Assembly: GCA_027625915.1 (NCBI GenBank)
Contig: JANTQA010000023.1
Span: forward strand, 9,672,001 to 9,736,000
Source of the DNA: Anaeramoeba flamelloides
Taxonomy: Eukaryota; Metamonada; Anaeramoebidae
Reading direction: 5' to 3'
Length of the DNA: 64,000 nucleotides
The notes below the pieces were generated by a model, which had not been told where the DNA came from, did not search any database, and was given only the letters and a program-made list of their open reading frames with translations. Both the position numbers and the translations under genes were made by a program. Of the stretch, positions 34,247 through 47,100 are shown piece after piece. Positions within the stretch are counted from its first letter, which is position 1. Each line of letters begins with the position of its first letter.

Positions 34247-35595
34247 ATGTACCCGAATTTGTATATTTTTTTACTATTTTATGAATTTTTTATTTTCTAT
34301 TTTTTTATTTTTATTTTTTCTTTATTACCTTAAAACAAAGCTTTATTCATTGTAATACTTTTTTAATGAAAAATATAGTTAAATGGAAAAAATATGAAAA
34401 TGAATCAAAAATAAGAAGAAAAAGAATAGAAGTTGACAAAGTGAGTGACAACTTGTAAAATAATATTACAAGTATATTACTGAATAAAAAGAATCCTCTT
34501 AAATAAATTATATCATAGAATGTTGCAATGAAAATTTAATATAAAAAAACATTGAAAGAAGAGATTCTCCTTTCTAAAGTAGAACTTTGAAAAATTAAAT
34601 TATTATTGAATTTTTTTTTGAGAATCTCGAAAATATTTTACATAGTATAACATTGGTTGAAAAAAAATTGTTCATATAATTACTAAATACAATATGAATG
34701 AGATCAAAAAAACTGAATTATCTGGAATTAGTATTAAATCTAAAAAAAAAATGCTCTGTTACAAAAAATTTAATCAATTTTTTTTATATTGTTTAATATT
34801 TTTATTTATTTTCAGGAAATTTTAATTGTAGATATTAGAATAATTAAAGTTATAGATTTTTTATTTTTTTAATTTTTCAAGTCTAGAATGAAGATCACAA
34901 TTATATTTTTTTTTAATAAACTATAAACAATTTTAATTACAGTGTGTGTTGGGTCCAAATTACATCATTAAGTTATTTTAATCTTTGGAATATTATTCGG
35001 ATTAACTTTATCCTTGATCTATTTACTTGGAGAATACAAAAGAAATTAAAATAAATAAGTACTCCCATTTTGAGATATACACTTTATTATTTTTATTGAT
35101 TGATATTTTATCTAGATTCTGAGATAACAAAAAATTTGACACAAATAGTTTTTGAATAATAAATAGGTAAAAAGATTTGCTATATTTTCCAAATTTTTCA
35201 ATTTTAAAAGTAGGATATTTCAAACAAAAAGATTGCAATTTGTGTTTTCTTTTTATTGATATTATTCTTCTTTTTATTCTATTGATAGTTTCAATATATG
35301 ATCTGGCACTTTGAAATGAAAATGTACTTTAATAATTCAAAATCAAAACATAATAATGGTCTCAAATTTTTCCAATTTAAAATTAAAATACCTCTAACAA
35401 ATTAAACAATTTTTCACAATTTTTTAAAAAGATATTGATAAAACTTGGCTTTGGGTCAAATTACAAAGAAGTAGAACTGAAATACAAATTTGTTTTTTAA
35501 CTGATATAATAAAACTTTGTTTTGTTCACAATTTTTTCATAATCGCAAATAATTTTTCGAAAACCTCATTTTTCTTTTCTTTGTACAAAAGAGTT

Positions 35596-38500
35596 ATGAG
35601 TAAATTTGTTTCTTTATGGTTGCGTACTATTCTTGAAAACAATGTAGATTTTAAAGACAGCACGTATTTAAGTGTGTTATTATGTAAATCAATAACGGCT
35701 CTTTACCCAAATAAAACTCTTAAAATTTCAACGTAAATTTTAAACTTTTTCAAATAAAAAAAAAAAAAAAAAAAAGAAGAGATCTTATTAAAACTCTTTT
35801 TCATTTCTCTTTTAATCAACAAAAAGGATTGACAGTGAAGTAAACTTATTGCAATTTTTTCAATGTCTTGTTTCATTAAATCTCCGTATTGAACGTTTTC
35901 TTTCAAAATTTAAGCATGATCTCCAAGAACTAGTAAATTTACAAGACTTAAATATTTTGGCATTGCTCTTGTTTCAAATTCTCAAGCAAAACAATAACAA
36001 TTATCAAATCACAACCAAAGATTCTCTTTGGAAAGAGTCTATTTCTTTTCAATTAATCCAACCATTAATTTTGCCAATTACAAAACAAACATTTATAAAA
36101 ACTGTTGAAACAAATTTTGTAGTTGGCTATTGCCAGTTTAATATAATTTTAGGAATCAAAAACAAAGGTCTGAAAACAGAAATCAAAAATAAAAGCAAGA
36201 TCGAGAACAAGAACAAAAACAAAAACAAAAACAAAAAAAACAACAACAACAACAACAACGTTGATAATTTTCATACCTTTTCACAAACTAATAATATACC
36301 TTATTTAGGGCAAGAATATGAAATCTTTTCTGAAAGTAACGCCATACTATTGCTAACAAAGTCTGGGATCACCATTTCTGTTTCTGGTAACCCACTTTGG
36401 AGCATTGGTTATCAACAAATTAAAGCAATCTATATTCACCAATTAATCCCTACAAACATAATGGTTGCTTTAAAGCCAATGGAAAATACAACGAATTCAA
36501 AACCATTTATTTTCTGCTTTGACTCTGTGCACCAATCGATACTATTTTTTAACTTGTTCCAATACCAAAAGCAATACCCACCTACCCAATGTTTATCAAA
36601 CTTGGTGCCTTTGGATGGCAATTTAATAGGAAAACGCCAAACTGAAATCCGTTCCTTAATTGTAAGAGCGACAACGATTGGTGAAACAACATTTAAAGTT
36701 AACGGATCGCCATGGTTTAATCAATTATCAACTAGATCCTTGGAAATATTTGTTAATAAAATGGGAATTACTATAAGGGCATTGGAAATTGATGATATTT
36801 TAGATCAGGTTGATTTTCAAAAGCATGAAATTAATTGTTCAAATATTGAAATCGAACAAAAGGATAAGCCAATTGAAAGTAATGAAAATGAAGAAACAAA
36901 AGAAAAGGAAAAAGAGAAAGAAAAAGAGAAAGAAAAAGAGAAAGGGAAAGTGAATGAGAAAGAGAAAGAGAAAGAGAAAAAAAAAGAAAAAGAAAAAGAA
37001 AAGGGAAAAAAAAACGAAAAAGAGAAAGATAAGGAAGAAGGTAGAGATAGAGAGAAGTCTAAGGGGAAGAAAAAGGAATTTGTATTTTCTTTCCAAATTA
37101 ATACCAATATCCAAAAAAAAAAAGAAATATCGGGTGCATCCAGAACTTGGCTGTTCAAATCAAAGTCTTATGATAATTTGGAATTATTAATTACATGTAT
37201 CAATTCTTTTTATTCAAAATATGGGATGGGATCAAAAACTATTTCATTTTTTGAAATCTCTGAAAGGGAAAGAAAACAACAAACATTATTTTTAAGAAAT
37301 TCCCCGAAAAATCAAAGCAAAAATATAAATCAAAGTGAAATTTTAGATTGGCCAATAACAATTGCAATTTTTGATAAAAACGGAAAGCCATTAAAGTTTC
37401 AGCCATATCTAATTTTTAATAAATTTCTATTTGAAAAAAATGATTGGTTTTTTTATTCTAAATTAAATAAAAAGATCAAAATTGATAAAGATTATAAATT
37501 ACCAAAAAAAGAAAACCCAATAATATTTTCAATCAAAATTTTTTTGAAAAAAAATTCAAAAACGATAAACAATAAAGATTATTTAATACAAAATAATGGG
37601 AACGAAAAAGAGGAAAATTATCAAAATTATTATTATTGGGAAAAAGCAAAAATTGAATTAAATAGATCTTTTTTTCAAATTATCAGTAAAGAAATAAAAT
37701 TATTAAATTTAAATTACCATTCTGAAAATAAATTTGTTTTACACCCATTAATACCTGAATTATTTTTATTAAGAATTCAAAATAATGTAAAGAATCATAA
37801 TCATAATCAAACAAATTCTAAAAAATATGTAAATTTAATTATTAAAACTGAAGATTTAAATAGTAGAGATTTTATAATTAATTCTTTTTTATTATTTAGA
37901 AATAGGTGCTGGTTTCCATTTTTAAAGCCAATCCAACACAATTTTTTACATTCTTACAAATCTAAAAATAGTAGCAATGATTTAGAGATTAATTTAATAA
38001 ATAAGAAAAATAATTTTAACAATGAAAATGAAAACACAAAAGAAAAAGAAAATAAAAATAAAAATGAAAATGAAAATGATAATGAAAAAGAAAAAGAAAA
38101 AGAAAATAAAAATGAAAATGAAAATGAAAATAAAAATAAAAATAAAAATAAAAATGAAAAAGAAAAAGAAAAAGAAAATAAAAATGAAAAAGAAAAAGAA
38201 AAAGAAAATAAAAACAAAAATGGAAATAAAAAAAATGTGCAAGGGATTAATAAATTAAAATCAAAATTTAATTTAAAAGTATTTTTTTTAAATTATGATA
38301 CAAAAAAATTTTTAAACAGTAATTATATTTATAATAAAAATGATTCGGAATTACAAACAAAGAAAGATAAATATTATTTTGAATTATATGATTCCTTTTG
38401 GCAAAAGAAAGAATCAATTGAAATTTATTTATATAGCGATCATTTCAAAATAAAATTGCGTAACCAATCGATTAAAAGATATTATAATAAATATTTAAAT

Positions 38501-39482
38501 TTCTACCATTGCTATTATAAATCAAAGTATGCAATTTTCCATTTTGATGAATTTCATATACTTTTTTTAAGATGTGAAAAATATAAGAAATCACTAGATT
38601 TTCTTTTAAATTTAAATCAAAAAATTACAAATTTTAATAATCAAAATAATTCAAAGTCAAATTTTAATAATTTAATTTTTTTTGGGAAATTTCACACGAA
38701 AAACAAAATTCTTGATGGGAAAATTATTTTACAAAATAATTGTTTTATTATTCAATCCAAATCATTTTATTATTGTAATCAATATAGTAATTTTGAAAAA
38801 ATAGAAAAAAAAAATAACCATAACAATAACAATAATTTTAACAACGAAGAGAAAAGGAAAAAGAAAAAGAAAAAGAAAAATGAGAAAGAGATAAAATTAA
38901 AGAAAATATATAAAGAAAAAAATATTATCAAAATAATTATTGAATTTAATAAAACCTTTAAATTTTATTTGAAAAATAAAAAATTACAAGAACAATTATA
39001 TAACAATTTTATATTGAAGCAAAGGAATTTTTTACAAAATAGAAAAAAAGATTTAAAAGCAATTCAACCAAAAAAAAATTATAATAATTTAATAAATTAT
39101 AAAATTAAGAGCAATTTAGAATTTACAGAAATTAAATCAACTCATTTTTTAGTAATGGCATATAAAGTGGAAAAATTTATAGGCATTTGTAAATTAATTT
39201 TTACTGAAAATGAATTAATATTTTCAAATTATCAAAAGAATGCAAACGATTATATTGAAATTTTAAAAATCAAAAAAGCAAATTTGGAAATAAATAAAGA
39301 AAGGGGGAATGTTCTTCGTGTTATTTTAGCTGAGAACAACGTTTTAACTTTCATTTTTGAAGTGCCTGAAAGAGCTTTATTGTTTACATTTTTTTTTAAT
39401 CAATATCAAAATCAAAATAAAATTCAAAATCTTTTTTATTCACAATATTTTGAAATTCTTTTTAATGGAAAAGTTGGTTATG

Positions 39483-39517
<35 letters not shown>

Positions 39518-41624
39518 AATGATAATAAAAAAAAAAATAAAAATAATAATAATAATAATAATAATAATGAAGGTGGGGAAACTAATAAAAAGGGAAAGAA
39601 AAAAAGAAAAGGGTTTTTTGGAAATTAATCCTTTTTATTTCCAATTTACTAGAAAATTAAATAATATTAGAAAAAAATCAAATCAAACAAAATTAAATGC
39701 TATATTAAAATTAAATTTAAAAGAGATCGATTTAAAAATCGAAAATCATAGTAATAATATAAAAATAGCATTTAATAATAAGAATGATAATGATTATACT
39801 AATCGCAATAATATTACTTTCCAATTTCTAAATGAATCTGATTTAAAAAAATTTCAAAATCTTTATCAAAAATATATAAATATCCCCAACTTTCCAAAAA
39901 TTCTTGATCAAATTACAAATTATTTTTTCTTTCCTAAATTTTTTAAAAAATTTGATTTGAATTCAGCAATTGATCCTATAGGTACGATTTCAATATTAAA
40001 TAAATCCTTGATAATTTGCCCAAATCATCTTGAAAATAAAAAATATTCCTTCATTTTAGCCCAAGGTAGTATAACACTTGAACAATTTAAAAATAAAATT
40101 ACAATTTTTAAATTAATTATTACCAAAACCAATCAACAGTTTTTTTTTTCTTTCCAGTCACAAAATCAACAACAAATTTTTTTAAATACAATCAAATTAT
40201 ATTATCAAAATAAGAATATGAGTATGAATATCAAGGCTAATAAGAATACAAAATTACAATTTTCAAAAAACAAAGTTAGTCAAATAAAAAATAAAGATAA
40301 TGAAAGGGGCGGGGAATTGAAAGGGGGGAAAGAACTTGAGATGGATATAGTAAAAGGAAAGGGGAAGGAAAGTGGCCAAGAAACGGAAAACGGGGAAGAA
40401 AGGTCACTAGAAAGAGAACTAGAAAGAGAACTAGAACAGGAATTAAAGCAGGAACTAAAAAGGGAAAGGGGTAATAAAGTTAATAATAATAATAATAATA
40501 ATTCAAAGTCAACCACAAACATGATGACAATTGATAATAAAGATAATAATAATATCACAAAAAATAAAAAGCAAAATAATCAAAAATTAAAACCTATTTT
40601 TACTAGTAATGCAAAAATTAAAAATAACAAATTGAAAAAATTTGAAAAAATTACAATTCATATTTATTTTAATGAAATTAAAATAAAGACAAAAACAGAT
40701 ATTCATCAAACATTCTTAAATTCTTTGAAAATTTTTCAAAGTAAAGAAAAAAAAAAGTTACTAAAATTACAATTTTTTAAAACTAATCAAAATTTTTATA
40801 TTTATTTTACTTCAAAGCAATCTAAAAATAATTTTTTTAAAGAACTAAATGAACAAATGAGTAAATTACAAGAAATAAATAATAATCTTGAAAGTGGTAG
40901 CAGTAGCGATGATAATATAAACGTAAATGGTGATGATGATAAAATTGAAGAAGAAACTAACGTTATGTCCAAAAATAAAAATAAATTAAATGAAAATAAT
41001 AAACAAAGTGGAAATAGCAATGAAAGTGAGAACGGATTATTGGAAAGAGAAAAAACCCTAGACTCTTATATATTTGATGTATTTATTTATTCAAATTTGG
41101 ACAATAATAAATCAAAGGCAAAGTTAATATTCTACCGAACATTGGGTACTATACTTGTAGAAAATGAGGAATCCGTATTATTTCATTCAAAATTAATACC
41201 AGAATTAAAATTATTCCAACACATCCAGAACGAAACAATGATCAGATTGGATTTAAACAATAGTCTTAAAGTTATTCAAATTAAAATGGAATCAAAAAAA
41301 CAAATACAAGATTTTTCCAATTTATTTTTTGAATATTATGAAAACACTTTTGAGACTTTTAGAATAGTTGTAATATATCCTGATTTAAATTCAACAAAAA
41401 CTGCAGATCTTATTTGTAAAAAAGATGGACTTGATTTCCTCTTTTTAGAAAATGGTAAAACAAGTTTAATTCCTTATCAAAAATTAAAAATTCATTTTTT
41501 GCCAGATTCTCAAAAAAATTTGAATATTGAATCAGAAAATAATTCAATTGGAATCATGTTTAAAAATTGTGAACAAAAAGATAAATTTATTGTTATGTAC
41601 AACAACAAAACAATTAAAAAATAA
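35596..41624 (+). CDS. Calponin-homology protein with about eleven PH/GRAM-like modules; one apparent frameshift
   Basis: Exon 1 (35596-35732) and exon 2 (35827-41624) are joined by a 94-nt GTAAAT...AAAAAG intron. Residues 1 to about 100 form a CH domain: VSLWLRTILENNVDF, YLSVLLCKSITALYP, then across the splice EVNLLQFFQCLVSLNLRIERF and DLQELVNLQDLNILALLLF. The rest, some 1977 residues in all if read through, repeats a PH/GRAM-like pattern of strands closed by an aromatic helix (ILFFNLFQYQKQY, ALLFTFFFNQYQN, IFLNTIKLYYQN, DFSNLFFEYYEN, DKFIVMYNN), separated by NEKEK and Asn tracts. Between about 39585 and 39620 the frame must move by one base for the homologous pattern to continue (GFLEINPFYFQF). 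CH domains bind actin or signalling partners and PH folds bind lipids, so a membrane-cytoskeleton role is inferred. The start is the ATG that opens the CH domain. Confidence 0.8.
39484..39571 (+). repeat. In-frame (AAT)n tracts coding Asn runs
   Basis: Two AAT runs separated by a mixed stretch encode polyasparagine in the CH-PH gene, just ahead of the apparent frameshift. Confidence 0.9.
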
Positions 41625-44133
41625 AAGTATTCTTTTTCTTCAAGATCAAATTGATAAATTATTCTTTTATTTTTCAAAATTTACTAATATTTTAATATCT
41701 TTTTTTTTTTTCTATTTATTTTTATCAATTAATTTAAGCCAAGTAAATAATAAATTCACAGAAAAAAAAAAAAAAATTATTTTGTATGTTTATTTTATTT
41801 AGGTCGGTCATTTCGAGAGTAAGTTGTAGATGTATGTTTTAATATTTAATGTTTTTTTAAGTCTAAAAATTTGAAAATTAATAATTTTCTCATTGTTTTT
41901 TTTTGATAGTCTCATCAAAATAAACAATAATCAGTTTTTATTAATCAAAAAAGTACCGAGAAACTAAAATTTTCGGATAATACTGCAATGTACTATCAAA
42001 ATATTTTTAATTTTTTGATCCTTGTTTATTTCTGGAAGATATCTATTTTGTAAATTTGTTTTTAAAATTAATTTTTTTTTGTTTAATGAGGTAGGTACAG
42101 TTTAACGTATTTTCAAATTTTTTAATTAGGAATACCTTGCTTAAAAAAAAGATTTTTTAGGTATCGGTGGGTATTGAAACTTTGTAACTAAAATGTAATT
42201 ATTACTCTATTTGTGAAAAGAGATTCAAGTCAAAGTAAATCAAAGTGGAATCTTTAATGTTTCGAATTTTTTGAATTTTTTTTTTGAAGAAAATTTTAGG
42301 AATTTTACAAAATAATATTTTTAATCTAGAAATGTTGTTTTTGGGGGTGTTTGGAATTCATCAAAGAACAAACAAACAAAAAAAGACAAGAGAAGGTGTA
42401 CATTGGTAATAAATCTTGTCTTTTTGAAAACCAAACAAGAAAGATCATTTTAAGAGAGAAATTTGTTGAAAACAAGAATGAAAAGAAAAAAAAAATGATC
42501 TGAATCTATTTTTGAAGATTTTTTTTCTTTTTCTTCTTAATTTGGATGAATTTAAACACTCCATTGACCCAGATAACTTAAATTCATTATTATTTATTAT
42601 TTATTTTTACATTTTTTTTTTTTTTACAATTTTGCTTTCAAAATTCAATTTTCAAATGTTGTTATCTAATAAGTATTTGATAAGAATGCTATTCCGATAA
42701 TTAAAATAAAGAATTGAATCCTCGGAATCATAAAAAAGGTTATAGAAAAGACAACACAAAATAAAAGAAAAAGTTAGAAAAACTTTCAATCAGATTAAGA
42801 ATTATTTTGGGTTCTCAATTTAATTGGAAATGAATAATTAGAAAATAAAAGCAATTCGTATAATAAATCCTTATTTCTGAAAATACTTTTAACAATAACG
42901 CATTTTCTTTAACTAAATTTGAATAAAACAAATTTAATGAAAATTTGGAATCAAATTCATTTTGGTGGATTAAATAATTTGTAAAACAAAAATATTTTGA
43001 ATAAAGGTTATTTATTTTGTAATTTAATGTAAAACTGGGAAAGAATTAATTTTTCTAAATATTAAATAATAGATCAAAAAATAAATGATTTTTTTATTGT
43101 TTCTTATTTATTTTTTTATTTATTTTTTTGATAATAATTTTTATGTTAGTATGTAATTATATTAGCCATGATGTTTCTTGTTATCATATTTTTATTAAAA
43201 TATTACTGTATTTGGTTTATGAAGTGATTGTAAAGATTTGTTTTTGAATTAAAGGGGGTAGTAAAAAATGGGTAAAATATACATATTCTTTAAAAGTATT
43301 ATTGAAAAACTCTTTTTATTTAGAATTAAAATGGCTCATTAAATATAATATTTCATATAAAAAATAATGAAATAACAAAAATTAAAATACAGTTTTAAAA
43401 TGCCAAAAAATTATATCATGTGATTTTTTCTTTTCAGCTCTGTATAATTTTAAATATGAAATTTTTTGCCTAACATAATTTATGAGAAATACTATCTTGT
43501 AATCCTTTTATAACAATTACAATTCTCAAACTTGTTTCAGAATCTCTAAATTCTGAGAAAAAAATGAAAAAAATAAGAGAAAAAATGAGGAAGAATATCT
43601 TGAAATTTTGGTTTTTATGTATTTTTTCCGAATAAATTCTCTCTAGGTTGTTCTATTCTCAAACAAAAGTCACAAATATGTATTGTTCCTTAATTACCGT
43701 TCATCATGACTTATTCTTAAATAACTAAAAAAAATTTTTCGAGATTGTAAAAAGTGATCTCCTTTTATCAGAAAAACTTTAATAATTATCTCATACTGAA
43801 GTTGTGTTTGAATTAAATTTTGTGTTTGGTGTTCCCATTATTTATTATTTTCTTCAGTTGAAGTCAAGATAAAACAGAAAAAAGAATATTATTATCTTTT
43901 TTTTTTTGGAATATTTTTTTGATCAAAAAAATGCAAAATGATTTTTATTCTTATTCTGAAAAGTCAAAATATTGATAACAGGTCATCAGAATTAGCGATT
44001 GAATCTTTGAAAAAAAAAAATTAACGTAAACATCTTCATTTTTTGAAAATTATTTTTATTTTACCTTTCCTTTTTTCAAATAAAAAAAAAAACTATTAAC
44101 GTTAACCAAGTAATTTTCTTTATTTTTTCAAAA
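41625..44133. other. Spacer between CH-PH and MSH3 genes
   Basis: A 2.5 kb AT-rich spacer. I see no open frame of good composition, repeat family or RNA gene. The final few hundred bases should carry the MSH3 promoter. Confidence 0.55.
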
Positions 44134-47100
44134 ATGAGTCAAAAAAATAAGCAACCAAGCATTAAATCGTTTTTTTCACCATTAAAAAAAACACGGCTTA
44201 ATAATAAGAGAACAAAAATTAAGACAAGCAAAGCAATTGGAACAAAAAGCAAAAATCAAAAAAAAAGCACTACAAAACCAAAAAGATCACCAAAAAAAAT
44301 GAAAACAAGCAAAGATCTGAAAAAAAACACAAGAAAAAGAAAAGTAAATGAAATCAGCAAAAAAAGAAAAAAAGAAAAGACTGAAGAAGAAGAAGAAGAA
44401 GAAAAAGAAAAAGAAAAAAAAATTGAAATTTCTCGTGAATCAGAATCAGAATCAGAATCAGAATCAGAATCACAATCGCAATCACAATCAGAATCAAAAT
44501 CAGAATCAGAACAAGAGTCTGAATCAGATTCAGGTTTATCAATTTCTACAGAAGGAGACGAAGATGAAAAAAATGAATCAGACTCCGATTTTATTTTGTC
44601 TGAGGAATCAAAAGATGACGAAGATGATGGTGACGGAGAATTTGTTTTAGAAGGAGGGGAAGCATCCGATGAATTTGAATTAGAGGGATCTTTAGATGAT
44701 TCTGATCAAGAGCTAATTAAGGAAAATATCAAAAAAAAAGAATTAAAAAAGAAAAAAAAAGAAAAGAAAAGGAAAAAAAAAGAAGAGAAGAAGAAGACGG
44801 AAAAAAAAAAGGAAGAAATGAAAAAGAACCGAAAAAACCAAAAATCGTCACTGGTTGAACAATTTCAACAAGACACAACCACAGATTCAAAAATCCAAAT
44901 TGAGCCACTAACCCTTACAAGCAAAAAAACAAAGAGAAAACCAAAGCCAAAACAAAAACTAAGCACACCAAAAAAAAAAAAAAGCACAACCATAAAATAT
45001 ACCAAATTGGAAACGCAATATATAGAATTTCGAGACAAATACCCCGGCATGGTTTTGTTTGTTCAATCTGGTTACAGATTTCTATTATTCGACAAAGATG
45101 CTGAGATCGTCTCCAAAATCCTAAACATCCAACCCTATCAATCAAATAATCTCTTAAATTGCTGTATCCCCGTTCAAAGGATCTATGTGCACATCCAAAG
45201 GGTGCTTGAGCAGGGGTACAAGGTCGGCGTTATCAAACAAGTAGAGTCTGCAGCAGAGCACGAATTTTCTGATAAAAAAAGCACATTAATAAAAAGAGAT
45301 CTGACTGAGGTGTACACGAAGGCGACGTTTGATCAACATGATCTAACGTCCTTATCTACGCAGCCAAATAGCCAGCAGATCAACTCCTATTTGACATGTA
45401 TCATTGAAGACGAAGATGAAGATGAAGACGAAAATGAAAATGGAAGCGAAACGACCCAGAAAGGAATCTCAATTGTTTCTGTTGACACAAGAACCGTCGA
45501 AGTTTTGTACGACCATTTCAAGGGTAACATCTCGAGATCGACGTTGGAAAAGAATTTAACCTTGACTCAGCCAAAGGAATTTTATTTGCCAAGCAAGGGC
45601 TCCTTAAGCAAGGAAACTGAAAACATAATTAAAATTGTTTCAGGCCGATACCAATCGAGAATTGAAAGAAGTAAAAATAATTTAGGAGCATCCCATTTTG
45701 AAAAGAAATTCAATAAATTTTTGCAATCGCAACCAGAAAAATTAAAAAAGCATATTTCTACACTGCCCAATGGAATCAAATTAGCAATTTCTTATTTGTA
45801 TGTTTATTTAATCCAATTTAAGCTTGAGTCGGTTTTCAAAATCCCCGGCAACTATTGTTCATTCGGAGAAAAGCAAAAATCAAAGGAATTTAATTCTTTA
45901 TTTTTAAATTCCTCGGCCACCGTTAATTTAAATTTGGTTAATGCACCAAACAACTATAATTCCCTGTTCGATATATTAAACCACACCAAGTCGAGTTTTG
46001 GGATGAGGAAATTAAGAAATTGGGTTTGCTCGCCATTATCAAATTACGAGTCGATCCAATTAAGATTAAATGCCGTTGACGAATTGATTGGGAACAAATT
46101 GTTAGTCGACAAAATTAATCAAACATTTAACCCTAGATTGCCAGATTTGGATCGCATTTTAGCTAAAATTAAATTTTTGCGATGCTCGCCCAAAGAATTT
46201 GTCATGTTTTGCAACGCCTTAAAAAAGTTATCCAAATTACTGATCTCCAATGAAATTAAAAATAATCGCACCCAATTAATTTCGTCTTATTCCGAAACTA
46301 CAGGAAATATATTATCATTTATTAATTTTTGTTTAAAGCCCATCAATGTAAGTTCCGCCTTAAAAAATGACAAGCAAAATTTATTTAATTTAAATTTCGA
46401 ATTCAACACAGGAAAATATATTTTTTCAAGTGATGACGACGAAGATGATATCGATAACGATAACGATAACGATAACGATGATGATGACAAGAATAATGAA
46501 CAGGATGGAGTTGGATTTAATTTAAAAAAATTGAAAAAAATTAATAAAAAACGGTTTGGTATTGAAGACGAATTGGATGACCATTTAAAATTTATAAGGA
46601 AAAAATTAGGCCTGTCAAGTTTACAATATGTTACTGTTTCAGAAATACCATATTTAATACAAATACCTAATAACAAAGATCACATATTTAATAAAATACC
46701 AAAAAATTGGGTCCAAATTTCCAAAATTAAAAATTTTACAAGATACCATTCGCCAACGATCATTGAAAAAATGAAATATTTGAATTTGTATAAAGCCAAA
46801 TTTGATAACCAAGTAAACAAAGAATGGAAAATAATACTGGGGCTATTTTCAAAAAAATTTGAAAAAATTAAACAAATTATTCAGAATTGTGCAGAAATTG
46901 ATTCTTTATATAGCTTGGCCATTTTTTCTTCAAAGCCAAACTTTGTTAAACCAGAATTTGTTAAAGCGGGAGAAAAAGAAAAAGAAAAAGAAAAAGAAAA
47001 AGAGAATGAAAATGAAGAAGAAAATGAAGATGAAGAAGAAGATCAAGATTCGGCTGAACAGATTTTAGAAATCACTGCTGGTAGACACCCAATTCTGGAA

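Larger units (their letters stand above)
32189..35595. other. Spacer between CTLH-UBA and CH-PH genes
   Basis: A 3.4 kb AT-rich spacer containing a 16-base G run, MITE copy 2 and a hairpin island (listed separately). The frame at 33260-33461 (DRRLMLSFLNRKITFNWAM) is more complex than the surroundings but begins inside the MITE end, has no start of its own and was not accepted as a gene. The 3' part just before 35596 should hold the promoter of the CH-PH gene; no motif recognised. Confidence 0.55.

Noticed and set aside
36817-38258. Several open frames on both strands inside the CH-PH gene (Phe/Ser/Leu-rich or Lys-rich)
   Set aside because: They are shadows of the GAAAAA-type repeat in the real frame.
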